From Acidobacteriota bacterium (GTDB lineage: Bacteria; Acidobacteriota; Vicinamibacteria; Vicinamibacterales; JAFNAJ01), in NCBI GenBank assembly GCA_023384575.1, contig JAHDVP010000003.1:192591-256590 (forward strand): a DNA stretch of 64,000 bases, read 5' to 3'. Shown piece by piece: positions 25,914-34,698 of this stretch. Every line of letters starts with the position of its first letter. Position 1 is the first letter of the stretch. Below the pieces are notes generated by a model. It was not told the origin of the DNA, did not search any database, and saw nothing but the letters and a program-made list of their open reading frames with translations. The translations under genes and the position numbers were made by a program.

Positions 25914-26007
25914 CTTCACCACGGGATCGGTGGTTCCGGCGGGCTGGTGGCGGCGGGCCACGGGCCGGACGCGCATCGTGGCGGCCGGTCCGAGTGAATG
26001 GATCGGG

Positions 26008-27378
26008 TCAGCCGATCAGCGCGTCGAGGGCGTCGGTGACGTGACGGACCGCAACGAGGTCGATCCCGGGCGGGGCGTCGGCGGGCGCGAAGTTGCCGGC
26101 GGGCAGCACGCACCGCTCGAAGCCCATCTGCGCCGCCTCCCGCACCCGCAGCGATCCCTGCGAGATGCTGCGCACCTCGCCGGCGAGGCCCACCTCGCCG
26201 AACACGGCCGTCCTCGGCCGCACCGGCCGGTTCCGAACGCTCGACGCGATCGCCGCCAGCACGGCAAGGTCGGCGGCCGGCTCATCGACCGTCAGGCCCC
26301 CCGCGACGTTGACGAAGACGTCCTCGGCGATGAGGTTCAGCCCGACCCGTTTCTCGAGGACGGCGAGCAGCAACGACAGCCGCGCCTGGTCGAGGCCGCT
26401 CGCCATGCGGCGCGCGTTGCCATAGGTGCTGGTGCTGACGAGGGCCTGCACCTCGACGAGCAGCGGTCTCGACCCCTCCACACAGCACAGCACGACGGAG
26501 CCGGGCGAGGAGGCCGGACGCTCCGACAGGAAGAGCTCCGACGGGTTCGCGACGGGACGCAAGCCGCGCTCGGTCATCTCGAAGACCCCGAGCTCGCTCA
26601 CCGCGCCGAAGCGATTCTTGACGGCCCGGACGATCCGGTGGGCGTGGTGCGACTCGCCCTCGAAGTAGAGCACCGTGTCGACGATGTGCTCGAGCGACTT
26701 GGGCCCGGCGAGGCTCCCTTCTTTGGTCACGTGGCCGACGAGGAAGGTCGGCAGGTTCTGCCCCTTCGACACGAAGAGCAGTTCGGTCGCCGCCTCCCGC
26801 ACCTGCCCGATGCTGCCCGGCGCCGATTGCAGCTTGAGCGAGAAGACGGTCTGGATCGAGTCGACGACGAGCAGGCCCGGCCTGAGCCGCGCCACCTCGT
26901 CGAGGATGCGCTCGAGGCAGGTCTCGGCGAGCAGGTACAGCGGCGCGCCGGCGACGCCGAGCCGTTGGCCGCGCGACTTCACCTGGTGTTCCGACTCCTC
27001 GCCCGACGCGTAGAGCACCGGCCCGACGTGGGCGGCGAAGTGGGCGGCGGCCTGCAGCAGCAGCGTCGACTTGCCGATGCCCGGCTCGCCGCCGAGCAGG
27101 ACGAGCGACCCCGGCACGACGCCACCGCCGAGCGCCCGGTCGAATTCGCCGATGCCGGTCGACAGCCGCTCGGCCATTTCGGTGTCGACCTCGTCGAAGA
27201 GCCGGGCCGTGCCGGTCGAGAGGGCCGCGGAACGCCGGGCCCCGCCGGCCGCCGGCTCGGGCGCCGGCCGTTCCTCGACGAGCGAGTTCCAGGCGCCGCA
27301 GTCGACGCAGCGCCCCAGCCACTTGGGCGCCTGCGCACCGCACGCCTGGCACACGAAGACGGGCCTCGGGGTCTTCAT
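26008..27378 (-). CDS. radA: DNA repair protein RadA (Sms)
   Basis: A 456-residue RecA-like ATPase that helps branch migration in recombination repair. The N-terminal zinc finger has cysteines 10, 13, 24 and 27 (CQACG ... CVDCG). The Walker A motif is GGEPGIGKST near residue 95. The family motif KNRFG lies near residue 255, and the C-terminal Lon-protease-like domain includes AEDVFVNVAGGLTVDEPAAD. The gene starts eight bases beyond the alr stop, in the same direction, so both are probably cotranscribed. Confidence 0.96.
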   Translation of the reverse strand: MKTPRPVFVCQACGAQAPKWLGRCVDCGAWNSLVEERPAPEPAAGGARRSAALSTGTARLFDEVDTEMAERLSTGIGEFDRALGGGVVPGSLVLLGGEPGIGKSTLLLQAAAHFAAHVGPVLYASGEESEHQVKSRGQRLGVAGAPLYLLAETCLERILDEVARLRPGLLVVDSIQTVFSLKLQSAPGSIGQVREAATELLFVSKGQNLPTFLVGHVTKEGSLAGPKSLEHIVDTVLYFEGESHHAHRIVRAVKNRFGAVSELGVFEMTERGLRPVANPSELFLSERPASSPGSVVLCCVEGSRPLLVEVQALVSTSTYGNARRMASGLDQARLSLLLAVLEKRVGLNLIAEDVFVNVAGGLTVDEPAADLAVLAAIASSVRNRPVRPRTAVFGEVGLAGEVRSISQGSLRVREAAQMGFERCVLPAGNFAPADAPPGIDLVAVRHVTDALDALIG

Positions 27379-27385
27379 CGGCGGC

Positions 27386-28528
27386 CTACCTTCCTCCCTC
27401 GTACACCCGTTCGATGCGGCTCCCCACGCGACAGAGCAGCTCGTAGGGAATCGTGCCGATGGCGGCAGCGACCTCCCGCACGTCGAGGCGCTCGTCGCCC
27501 TGCCGGCCGAGGATGACCACCTCGTCGCCCGGCTGCACGTCGAGGCCGGTGACGTCGGCCATGAGCATGTCCATGCACACCGACCCGACGACGGGCACCC
27601 GGCGTCCGCGCACGAGCACGACGCCGCGGTTGGCGAGCCGCACGTCGATGCCGTCGGCGTAGCCCGCCGGAACGATGGCGAGGCGGCGCGGCCCCTCGGC
27701 GGTGAAGCGCGCCCCGTATCCCACCGATTCGCCCTGTCGCACCCCCTTCACGGCGGTCACCCGGCTCTCGAGCGACATCACCGGCACGAGCGGCAGCGTC
27801 GTGGCGAGCGGCGGCGGGACGAGGCCGTAGACGAGCAGGCCCGGTCGCACGTCGTCGTACCACACCCGCTCGTCGCGCAGCAGGGCGGCGCTGTTGGCGG
27901 CGTGCCGGCGCGGCGCGGCGATGCCGAGGTCGCGCAGCGTGGCGCAGGCCGTGTCGAAGCGCTCGCGCTGCTCACCGAAGAGCGGACACTCGACGTCGTC
28001 GGCCGTCCCGAAGTGCGTGTAGACGGCCACCACCTCGAGGTGCGGGCTCGCGACGAGCCCGGGGAGGGTGCGCCGGAGGTTGTCGTGCCGGAAGCCGAGC
28101 CGGTGCATGCCGGTATCGATCTTCAGGTGGCAGGCGAGGCGCACGCCGCGGCGGGCGGCCGCGGCCTCGAGCGCGGCCGCGGCCGCCGGGCTCGAGATCG
28201 ACGGCGTGAGGCCGTAGTCGAACACGCCGTCGAGATCGCTCAGACTGAGGGCCCCGAACACGAGAATCGGCCGCGTGACGCCCCCCGTGCGCAGGGTCAC
28301 GCCCTCCTCGATGTCGGCGCAGGCGAGCATGGGTGCCCCGGCGGCCTCGAGCGCGCGGCCGACCCGCACCGCCCCGTGGCCGTAGCCGTTCGCCTTGACG
28401 ACCGCGATGAGGCCGGGCGGACGCCGGCCCGAGCGGGCGGCGTCGCGCGCGACGAACGAGGCGAGCGCCGCGTAGTTGGCCCCGAGCGCGTCGAGGTCGA
28501 TCCGGGCGACGGTCTGACGGAGGGCTAT
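27386..28528 (-). CDS. alr: Alanine racemase, apparent ATA start codon
   Basis: A PLP enzyme of 380 residues that makes D-alanine for peptidoglycan. The cofactor lysine lies in VVKANGYGHG (Lys45 with the start used here). Other blocks are LKIDTGMHRLGF, VYTHFGTADD, the region SVGYGARF and VGSVCMDMLMADV. From the Alr N-terminus (ALRQTVARIDLDALGANYAAL) back past the dnaB stop there is no ATG, GTG or TTG in this frame. The first conventional start, a GTG at 28369, would delete the PLP lysine. ATA at 28528-28526 overlaps the dnaB TAG (ATAG), gives the expected N-terminus and has GAGAGG eight bases upstream. A base error would be the alternative explanation. Confidence 0.88.
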   Translation of the reverse strand: MALRQTVARIDLDALGANYAALASFVARDAARSGRRPPGLIAVVKANGYGHGAVRVGRALEAAGAPMLACADIEEGVTLRTGGVTRPILVFGALSLSDLDGVFDYGLTPSISSPAAAAALEAAAARRGVRLACHLKIDTGMHRLGFRHDNLRRTLPGLVASPHLEVVAVYTHFGTADDVECPLFGEQRERFDTACATLRDLGIAAPRRHAANSAALLRDERVWYDDVRPGLLVYGLVPPPLATTLPLVPVMSLESRVTAVKGVRQGESVGYGARFTAEGPRRLAIVPAGYADGIDVRLANRGVVLVRGRRVPVVGSVCMDMLMADVTGLDVQPGDEVVILGRQGDERLDVREVAAAIGTIPYELLCRVGSRIERVYEGGR

Positions 28529-29868
28529 GGGGCGTGCCTCTCGAGGTTCTCGAACCGCGTGAACTCGCGGATGAAGGCGAGCCGCGTCGATCCGATGGGG
28601 CCGTTGCGCTGCTTGCCGACGATGATCTCGGCCGTGCCGTCCGACTCCTCGCCGGCGTCGCGGTAGTGATCCTCGCGGTAGATGAAGAGCACGACGTCCG
28701 CATCCTGCTCGAGGGCGCCCGACTCGCGGAGGTCGGAGAGGAGGGGCCGGTGATCGGACCGCGTCTCGGGGGCGCGCGAGAGCTGCGACAACGCGATGAT
28801 CGGCACGTGCAGCTCCTTCGCGAGCCCCTTGAGCGATCGCGAGATGGACGCCAGCTCCTGCTGGCGGTTGTCGAACCGCCCCCGCCCCTGCATCAGCTGG
28901 ATGTAGTCGACGACGAGCAGGTGCAGGCCGTGCTCGGCCTTGAGCCGTCGCGCCTTGGCCCGCATCTCGAGGACGCCAATCGACGCGGTGTCGTCGATGA
29001 ACACCTTGGCTTCCGACAGTGTCCCGAGCGCACGCGCGAGCCGGCCGAAGTCGTGATCGCTCACGAAGCCGGTGCGCAGCCGCTGGGCATCGATGCGCGC
29101 CTCCGACGTCAGCATGCGGAGCACGAGCTGCTCCTTCGACATCTCGAGGCTGAAGAACCCGACGGTCATGTCGGTCTCGGTCCCGACGTGCTGGGCGATG
29201 TTGAGCGTGAAGCTCGTCTTGCCCATCGACGGGCGGGCCGCCACGATGATGAGGTCGGAGGGCTGGAGGCCGGCCGTCAGCTCGTCGAGCTCGTCGAAGC
29301 CGGTCGGGACGCCCGTGACGAGGCCCTTGTGCTCCTGCAGCTTCTCGATGGTCGAGAAGCTGTCCTGCACGAGCTCGCGCAGCGGCACGAAGCCGGTGCG
29401 GATGCGGTGGTCGGCGATCTCGAAGATCGATTTCTCGGCGTCGTCGAGCAGCTCGTCGGCGTCGAGGCCGGCCTCGTAGGCACTGGCCAGGATGCGGCTC
29501 GTCGAGAAGATCAGCCGGCGGAGGGTCGACTTCTCCTTGATGATGCGCGCGTAGTGCTCGACGTTGGTCGCACGCGGCACGCCGTCGCCGAGCGCCGCGA
29601 CGTAGGCGGGGCCGCCCACGTCGTCGAGCGCGCCGCGGCGCGCGAGCTCGTCCTTCAGCGTGACGAGATCGATCGCGTGCCCGCGCTCGCTCAGCGCGAT
29701 CATCGCGTCGAAGATCCGGCGGTGCGCCTCGCGGAAGAAGTCGTCGACGTCGATCAGCTCGGCGGCGTGATTGAGGACCTCGTTGCGCACGAGGATCGCT
29801 CCGAGCACCGATCGTTCGGCTTCGAGGTTGTGCGGCAGCGCGCGTTCGGACGGGGACGGATCGGCCAT
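28525..29868 (-). CDS. dnaB: Replicative DNA helicase
   Basis: A 447-residue hexameric helicase that unwinds DNA at the replication fork. The N-terminal DnaB domain begins ALPHNLEAERSVLGAIL. The RecA-like domain has Walker A ARPSMGKTS, Walker B LLVVDYIQLM and the arginine-finger region DLRESGALEQDADVV. There is no intein. ATG at 29868 is used (MADPSPSERAL); an upstream GTG frame extends to 29901 but adds non-conserved sequence. It is downstream of rplI and overlaps the presumed alr start. Confidence 0.97.
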   Translation of the reverse strand: MADPSPSERALPHNLEAERSVLGAILVRNEVLNHAAELIDVDDFFREAHRRIFDAMIALSERGHAIDLVTLKDELARRGALDDVGGPAYVAALGDGVPRATNVEHYARIIKEKSTLRRLIFSTSRILASAYEAGLDADELLDDAEKSIFEIADHRIRTGFVPLRELVQDSFSTIEKLQEHKGLVTGVPTGFDELDELTAGLQPSDLIIVAARPSMGKTSFTLNIAQHVGTETDMTVGFFSLEMSKEQLVLRMLTSEARIDAQRLRTGFVSDHDFGRLARALGTLSEAKVFIDDTASIGVLEMRAKARRLKAEHGLHLLVVDYIQLMQGRGRFDNRQQELASISRSLKGLAKELHVPIIALSQLSRAPETRSDHRPLLSDLRESGALEQDADVVLFIYREDHYRDAGEESDGTAEIIVGKQRNGPIGSTRLAFIREFTRFENLERHAP

Positions 29869-29889
29869 GGCGCGTCGGCAGACGACGGT

Positions 29890-29945
29890 GGGCGGGGACA
29901 CGCCCCGCCCCTACCCGAGGACGATGGGCGGGGACGAGCCCCGCC
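29890..29945. repeat. Two tandem GC palindromes (REP-like) between dnaB and rplI
   Basis: Two near-identical hairpins lie 36 bases apart. The first is GGGCGGGG (29890-29897) with CCCCGCCC (29903-29910), loop ACACG. The second is GGGCGGGG (29926-29933) with CCCCGCC (29939-29945), loop ACGAG. The repetition and near-identical stems suggest a dispersed palindromic element rather than an ordinary terminator. Confidence 0.65.
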
Positions 29946-29947
29946 TC

Positions 29948-30400
29948 CTATGATTCGTCTTTGACGACCTGCACCCTCAGCTCGGCGGTCACCTCGCGGT
30001 GCAGCTTGACCGGCACGGTGAATTCGCCGAGGTGCTTCAGCGGCTCGCCGAGCTGGATCTTGCGGCGGTCGATCTCGATCTGCTGAGCGGCGAGCGCCTC
30101 GGCGATGTCGGCCGAGGTGACCGACCCGTAGAGCGTCTCGGTCTCGCCCACCTTCCGCGCGATCACGATGGACGCGCTCGCGAGCAGCGCGGCCAGGGCC
30201 TGGGCGCCGGCACGCTCCTCGGCCTCGCGCACGGCGGCGAGCTTCCTCTCGTGCTCGATCTGCCGGCGGTTGCCTTCGTTGACGGCCAGCGCGAGCTTGC
30301 GCGGCAGCAGGTAGTTGCGCGCGTAGCCGGGGGCGACCCTCACGATGTCGCCCCGCTGGCCGAGGTGCTCGACGTTCTCCCGGAGAATGACTTCAATCAT
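29948..30400 (-). CDS. rplI: Ribosomal protein L9
   Basis: A 150-residue large-subunit protein. The N-terminal domain has MIEVILRENVEHLGQRGDIV followed by VAPGYARNYLLPRKLA. A long connecting helix and a C-terminal domain follow. GTG-ATG-ATT precedes the protein, and the ATG at 30400 is preferred because GGAGG then lies seven bases upstream. It is 19 bases after rpsR in the rpsF-rpsR-rplI-dnaB order common in bacteria. Confidence 0.97.
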   Translation of the reverse strand: MIEVILRENVEHLGQRGDIVRVAPGYARNYLLPRKLALAVNEGNRRQIEHERKLAAVREAEERAGAQALAALLASASIVIARKVGETETLYGSVTSADIAEALAAQQIEIDRRKIQLGEPLKHLGEFTVPVKLHREVTAELRVQVVKDES

Positions 30401-30419
30401 CACGGTGCCTCCGTCCGGG

Positions 30420-30710
30420 TCAGTCGGTGACGTAAGGGACGAGCGCGAGCAGGCGCGCCCGCTTGATCGCCGTCTGCAGCTTGCGCTGGTGCGTCGCGCA
30501 GGTGCCCGAGATGCGCCGCGGCTGGATCTTCCCGCGCTCCGGAATGAAGCCCGAAAGGACCTTCACGTCCTTGTAGCTGATGTGGTCGATCTTGTCCGCG
30601 CAGAACTTGCAGACCCGGCGTCGACGGAACATCCCGCGCCGCGCGCCCTTGTCGTCCCGCTTCGCGCGTGCGCCCTGCCGGCCGCCGCCCCCGCTCTGAT
30701 GTTCGCTCAT
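30420..30710 (-). CDS. rpsR: Ribosomal protein S18, zinc-site form
   Basis: A 96-residue small-subunit protein that pairs with S6. After a glycine/arginine-rich extension of about 26 residues comes the zinc-type core [20 protein letters not shown], then [20 protein letters not shown]. The cysteines in CKFC and GTC indicate the metal-binding form. It begins four bases after rpsF. Confidence 0.97.
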   Translation of the reverse strand: MSEHQSGGGGRQGARAKRDDKGARRGMFRRRRVCKFCADKIDHISYKDVKVLSGFIPERGKIQPRRISGTCATHQRKLQTAIKRARLLALVPYVTD

Positions 30711-30714
30711 GGTC

Positions 30715-31173
30715 CTACTCCTCCCCCTCGGCCGGACCGGCCGCGTCCGCCTCGACGGCCACGGCGCCCGCCTCGACCGGCGCCTCGACCGCGGGCTCGG
30801 CGCTCAGCCCGCGCGCGAGCCGCCTCGCCGCGACGCCGGCCGCGCGCTCGGCCTTCCTGCGTTCGTAGATCGCCATCTCCTCGTCGACCCGCACGATCAG
30901 GTGGCGGAAGACGAGCTCGTTCACCTTCAGGCGGCGATCGAGCTCCCGGACCATCTCGCCCGGGCCGTTGATCAGCTCGAGGACGTAGTGGCCCTCCTTG
31001 TGCGGCCCGATCTCGTAGGCCAGCTTGCGGCGGCCCCAGGCCTCGGTCTTCTCGATGGTCCCCGAGAAGCGGCCGACGATGCCCTCGACGAGCGTGTGCA
31101 GCTCGGCGAGCGCCTGCTCGGTCGTCTCGGCCGGCACGATGTAGACCAGCTCGTACTGTCGTTGTGCGCTCAT
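30715..31173 (-). CDS. rpsF: Ribosomal protein S6
   Basis: A 152-residue S6 protein that binds S18 in the platform of the 30S subunit. It opens [20 protein letters not shown] and contains [22 protein letters not shown] at 31173 is used, with AAGGAG upstream; a longer open frame to 31218 runs through a hairpin and is rejected. The C-terminal 45 residues are an alanine/glutamate-rich extension beyond the usual S6 fold. Confidence 0.97.
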   Translation of the reverse strand: MSAQRQYELVYIVPAETTEQALAELHTLVEGIVGRFSGTIEKTEAWGRRKLAYEIGPHKEGHYVLELINGPGEMVRELDRRLKVNELVFRHLIVRVDEEMAIYERRKAERAAGVAARRLARGLSAEPAVEAPVEAGAVAVEADAAGPAEGEE

Positions 31174-31194
31174 GTGTCTCCTTCTGGACTGACG

Positions 31195-31216
31195 GCCACC
31201 GCGCTCGGGCGGTGGC
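31195..31216 (-). promoter_or_regulatory. Hairpin before rpsF
   Basis: GCCACCGC and GCGGTGGC form an eight-pair stem with a six-base loop (CCGAGC in the RNA), 22 bases before the rpsF start and 17 bases after the pth stop. It lacks a T-tract. It could end pth transcription or be a leader element. Known S6:S18 leaders contain an essential CCG box, which this loop offers, but the full motif was not matched. Confidence 0.35.
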
Positions 31217-31233
31217 AAGGAGCCGGGGGAGGT

Positions 31234-31809
31234 TCAGTCCTGACGCTCTTCCTTGTTGTACTCGTTCATCGCCGCCTCCAACCCCCGGGCGAGGAACGCC
31301 TCGGCCGCGTCGGCCGCCCGATCGACGGCTTCACGCAGCAGTGGCCGCAGTTCCGGCGGAATGCGGCCGAGCACGTGGTCGGCCAGTTCCCGCCGCGGGT
31401 CGCCGCGCCCGACGCCCACCCGCAGTCGCGGGAACGCATCGGTGCCCAACCCCTCGATGATCGACGCCAGGCCGTTGTGGCCTCCCGCCGACCCCTGACC
31501 CCGCAGCCGCAAGCGGCCTGCGGGCAGGTTCACGTCGTCGACGACGACCAGCAGGTCGCCGGCGTCGACCCGGTAGTAGCGCGCCAGCGCGCCGACCGCC
31601 CGCCCGCTCAGGTTCATGAACGTGAGCGGCTTGGCGAGCAGGACGTCGTCGGCCAGCCGGCGGGGCCGTGCAAGCAGCGCGTCGGCCGGCGCAGCGCCGA
31701 ATTCCACGCCGTGGCGCCGCGCCAGCTCGTCGACGACCTCGAAGCCGACGTTGTGATACGTGTCGCGGTACCGCGGCCCGGGGTTCCCCAGGCCGACCAC
31801 GAGCCTCAC
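31234..31809 (-). CDS. pth: Peptidyl-tRNA hydrolase
   Basis: A 191-residue enzyme that recycles tRNA from prematurely released peptidyl-tRNA. It begins MRLVVGLGNPGPRYRDTYHN, with the catalytic histidine in YHNVGF. KPLTFMNLSG and VVDDVNLPAGRLRLRGQGS follow, then GGHNGL. The start is a GTG at 31809 that overlaps the rplY stop by four bases (GTGA). Confidence 0.97.
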   Translation of the reverse strand: MRLVVGLGNPGPRYRDTYHNVGFEVVDELARRHGVEFGAAPADALLARPRRLADDVLLAKPLTFMNLSGRAVGALARYYRVDAGDLLVVVDDVNLPAGRLRLRGQGSAGGHNGLASIIEGLGTDAFPRLRVGVGRGDPRRELADHVLGRIPPELRPLLREAVDRAADAAEAFLARGLEAAMNEYNKEERQD

Positions 31810-32453
31810 TCGGCGTCAGCGCCCTTCTCGGCCTTGCCCTTCTTGATCACCTCGGGCTCGGCGGTCGTCGTCGGCGCGGCCTCGGTCGTCTCGGCCACGA
31901 CGCGCGGCGCGACGACGTGCAGGATCAGCGTGTCCGGGTCGCTCACCGGCTTCCACCGCGCGTTCTCGGCCAGCTCGCGCAGCCGCACCGACTGGCCGAT
32001 GACGAAGTCGGTCACGTCGACCTCGATCGACTCCGGGATCTCGCCCGGCAGGCACTCGATCTCGACCTCGCGATGCACGAAGTCGAGCACGCCGCCGAGC
32101 TGCTTCACGCCCTTCGCCTCGCCGGTCAGCTCGATCGGCACGGTGACCGTGATCAGCTGGTCCATCTTGACGCGATAGAAGTCGGCGTGCAGCAGATGGT
32201 GCTTGACGGGGTCGAGCAGGTAGTCCTTCACGATGACACGCGTCGTCTCGCCCTCGACGTCGAGCGCGATCAGCGTGTTCACGCCCGAATCGGAGTGGAG
32301 GATGCGCGACAGCAGCTTCGGGTCGACCGCGACCGCGAGCGACTCGCTCTCGCCGCCGTACAGCACGGCGGGGATCCTGCCGGCGGCGCGCAGCCGACGC
32401 GCCTCGTTCTTGCCTCTCGTGTCGCGCTTCACCGCGCTCAGTGTGGCTTCCAT
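31806..32453 (-). CDS. rplY: Ribosomal protein L25, long CTC-type form
   Basis: A 215-residue 5S-rRNA-binding protein of the L25/TL5/CTC type. The N-terminal domain has RDTRGKNEARRLRAAGRIPA and DFYRVKMDQ. The C-terminal domain carries LPGEIPESIEVDVTDF. A charged tail (KKGKAEKGADAE) completes it. It lies between prs and pth, the order prs-rplY-pth known from Pseudomonas and others. Confidence 0.96.
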   Translation of the reverse strand: MEATLSAVKRDTRGKNEARRLRAAGRIPAVLYGGESESLAVAVDPKLLSRILHSDSGVNTLIALDVEGETTRVIVKDYLLDPVKHHLLHADFYRVKMDQLITVTVPIELTGEAKGVKQLGGVLDFVHREVEIECLPGEIPESIEVDVTDFVIGQSVRLRELAENARWKPVSDPDTLILHVVAPRVVAETTEAAPTTTAEPEVIKKGKAEKGADAE

Positions 32454-32549
32454 GACTCGTCCTTCTTGGATCTCACCCGGCCGTCTCGCGACGCCCGTGC
32501 TCCATCACGTGCTCGCCTTCCCGCGCCGCGAACCGCGGCACGGCCACGA

Positions 32550-33497
32550 CTACACGAACAGCGACGACACCGACGTCTCTTCGTGAATGCTCCGAATCGC
32601 CTGGCCGAGCAGCCGCGCCACCGACAGGCACGTGACCTTGCGCGTCTGCTCCTGCGCCCAATCGAGCGGAATCGTGTTGGTGACGATGAGCTGATCGATC
32701 GGCGAGTCCTCGATGCGCTCGAGCGCCGGCCCCGACAGCACGCCATGCACCGCCACCGCCAGGATCCGCGCCGCGCCGTTGGCCTGCAGCGCGCCCGCCG
32801 CCTTCTGCATCGTCCCGGCGGTATCGACGATGTCGTCCTGGATGATGCAGGTGCGGCCGGTCACGTCGCCGATGACGTGCATGACCTCGGCCGCCCCCGT
32901 GTCCGAGCTGCGCCGCTTGTCGATGATCGCCAGCTCCGCCCCGAGGCGCTTGGCGTACGCGCGCGCCCGTTCCGCGCCGCCCGCATCGGGCGACACGATC
33001 GTCAGGTTCGCGAAGTTCTGCCGCGACAGGTAGTCGATGATGACCGGCGCCGCGAACAGGTGGTCGACCGGAATGTCGAAGAACCCCTGGATCTGCGCCT
33101 TGTGCAGGTCCATGGTCAGCACGCGGTTGGCCCCGGCGGCGCTCAGCAGGTTCGCCACGAGCTTGGCCGAGATCGGCACCCGGGGCTTGTCCTTGCGATC
33201 CTGTCGGGCGTAGCCGTAATACGGCAGGACGGCCGTGATCCGCGCCGCCGACGACCGGCGAAACGCGTCGATCATGATGCACATCTCGACGAGGTGCTGA
33301 TCGACCGGCCGGCAGGTGGGCTGCACCACGAACACGTCCGTACCGCGGATGTTCTCGTCGATCTGGAAGTTGACCTCGGTATCCGGAAACCGCAGCAGCC
33401 TGGCCTGGCCGAGCGACACCCCGAGGAAGTCGGCGATCTCGCTCGCCAGGCGCGGATGCGCACTCCCCGAGAACAGCTTCAGTTCCGTCCGGCCCAT
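32550..33497 (-). CDS. prs: Ribose-phosphate pyrophosphokinase
   Basis: A 315-residue enzyme that makes PRPP from ribose 5-phosphate and ATP for nucleotides, histidine and tryptophan. Motifs include RFPDTEVNFQI, RITAVLPYYGYARQDRKD, LTMDLHKAQIQGFFDIPVDH and the PRPP-binding loop IIQDDIVDTAGTM. ATG at 33497 is used (MGRTELKLFSGSAHPRLA); frame further upstream is not conserved. A tRNA-Gln gene lies 63 bases before it in the same direction. Confidence 0.97.
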   Translation of the reverse strand: MGRTELKLFSGSAHPRLASEIADFLGVSLGQARLLRFPDTEVNFQIDENIRGTDVFVVQPTCRPVDQHLVEMCIMIDAFRRSSAARITAVLPYYGYARQDRKDKPRVPISAKLVANLLSAAGANRVLTMDLHKAQIQGFFDIPVDHLFAAPVIIDYLSRQNFANLTIVSPDAGGAERARAYAKRLGAELAIIDKRRSSDTGAAEVMHVIGDVTGRTCIIQDDIVDTAGTMQKAAGALQANGAARILAVAVHGVLSGPALERIEDSPIDQLIVTNTIPLDWAQEQTRKVTCLSVARLLGQAIRSIHEETSVSSLFV

Positions 33498-33560
33498 ACG
33501 CTCTGACCATCCATCCGGCCGTCCGCTCCGCCCGGCCACGACGTCGCGGTCGTGACGAAC

Positions 33561-33635
33561 TGGCTGGGGCGGAAGGATTCGAACCTTCGAATGCGGGATC
33601 CAAAGTCCCGTGCCTTACCGCTTGGCCACGCCCCA
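33561..33635 (-). tRNA. tRNA-Gln (anticodon TTG)
   Basis: The minus-strand cloverleaf has acceptor TGGGGCG/CGCCCCA, anticodon stem CGGGA/TCCCG with loop CTTTGGA, T-loop TTCGAAT and an encoded CCA. It lies between ispE and prs. The same gene occupies this spot in Pseudomonas. Confidence 0.97.
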
Positions 33636-33794
33636 GCACGACCGGCCGCCCGGCGCCTCTCGCCGTCCACCGCTCGACCCGACACCCCGATCGCCGCCGC
33701 ACGACGGTCGCCCGGCTCCGGCCCGCGGCATCTCGACCTGAAGAGAGGTGTCGTCGCTAGGAGTGGCTCGCACGAGCGGGCACAAACGTGCAGT

Positions 33795-34694
33795 CTACAC
33801 GAGGCCCGGCCCGGGCGGCAAGCGCACGTGGCACGCCGGCCCATCCCTCGTCTCGGTCACCATCACCGTGCGTCCCGCGGCCCCGAGCGCCGCGGCGGCG
33901 CGCTGCGCGAGGTCGGCTCGATCGAACAGTCCGAAGACGGTCGACCCGCTGCCCGACATGAGCGCCAATCGCGATCCGCCCCTCTCGAGCGCCTGGCGCA
34001 GCTCGCCGATCTCGGGGTGGCGGCGGGCGACCGCCGCCTCGAGGTCGTTACGACACGTCGCGAGCGCCGCGGGCCAGCCGGCCGGCCGATCGGGCCACGT
34101 GCCGGACGCTGACGGCCGCGCCTCCGACTCGTCGTACCAGCCGTAAGCGGCCGCCGTCGAGACGCCGAACTCCGGCCTCACGATCACGACGTGGCACGAC
34201 GGAACGGCCGGCAGCGGCTGCAGGCGATCGCCTCTGCCCCGCCCGAGCGCGGTGCCCCCCATGAGGAAGAACGGGACGTCGGCGCCGAGCGATGCCGCAA
34301 GGTCCGTGAGCCGCGGCACGCCCAACGCCGTACCCCACATCCGGTCGAGCGAGATCAACGCGGCCGCCCCGTCCGCGCTGCCGCCGCCGAGCCCCGCCTC
34401 GGCCGGGATGCGCTTGGTCAGCTCGACGCCAACGCCAGTGGGCTCGCCGGGCCGGCCGGCCGCCTGCCAGATCGCGCGCGCGGCACGCCAGACGAGGTTC
34501 GACGCGTCGACCGGCACGCCCGGGGCGTCGCAGGTCAACGAGAACGGCCCCGGCCGTTCGACCACCGTCAGCGTGTCGTGCAGGGCCAGCGTCTGGAACA
34601 CGGTCTCGAGCTCGTGATATCCGTCGTCGCGCACCGCCAGGATGCGGAGGTCGAGGTTCACCTTGGCGTGCGCGTCGACCGTGAGCCGCCCCAT
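33795..34694 (-). CDS. ispE: 4-diphosphocytidyl-2-C-methyl-D-erythritol kinase
   Basis: A 299-residue GHMP kinase, the MEP-pathway step between the two halves of IspDF. It begins AHAKVNLDLRILAVRDDGYH. The ATP loop is PAEAGLGGGSADGAAALI. The C-terminal block LALMSGSGSTVFGLFD is present. ATG at 34694 is used; nine further upstream codons are open but not conserved. It starts four bases beyond the lipoprotein stop. Confidence 0.96.
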   Translation of the reverse strand: MGRLTVDAHAKVNLDLRILAVRDDGYHELETVFQTLALHDTLTVVERPGPFSLTCDAPGVPVDASNLVWRAARAIWQAAGRPGEPTGVGVELTKRIPAEAGLGGGSADGAAALISLDRMWGTALGVPRLTDLAASLGADVPFFLMGGTALGRGRGDRLQPLPAVPSCHVVIVRPEFGVSTAAAYGWYDESEARPSASGTWPDRPAGWPAALATCRNDLEAAVARRHPEIGELRQALERGGSRLALMSGSGSTVFGLFDRADLAQRAAAALGAAGRTVMVTETRDGPACHVRLPPGPGLV

Positions 34695-34698
34695 CGCC

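Noticed and set aside
27386..28369. A shorter alanine racemase starting at GTG 28369
   Set aside because: It would lack the PLP-binding lysine and the first strand of the barrel, which are plainly encoded just upstream in the same frame.
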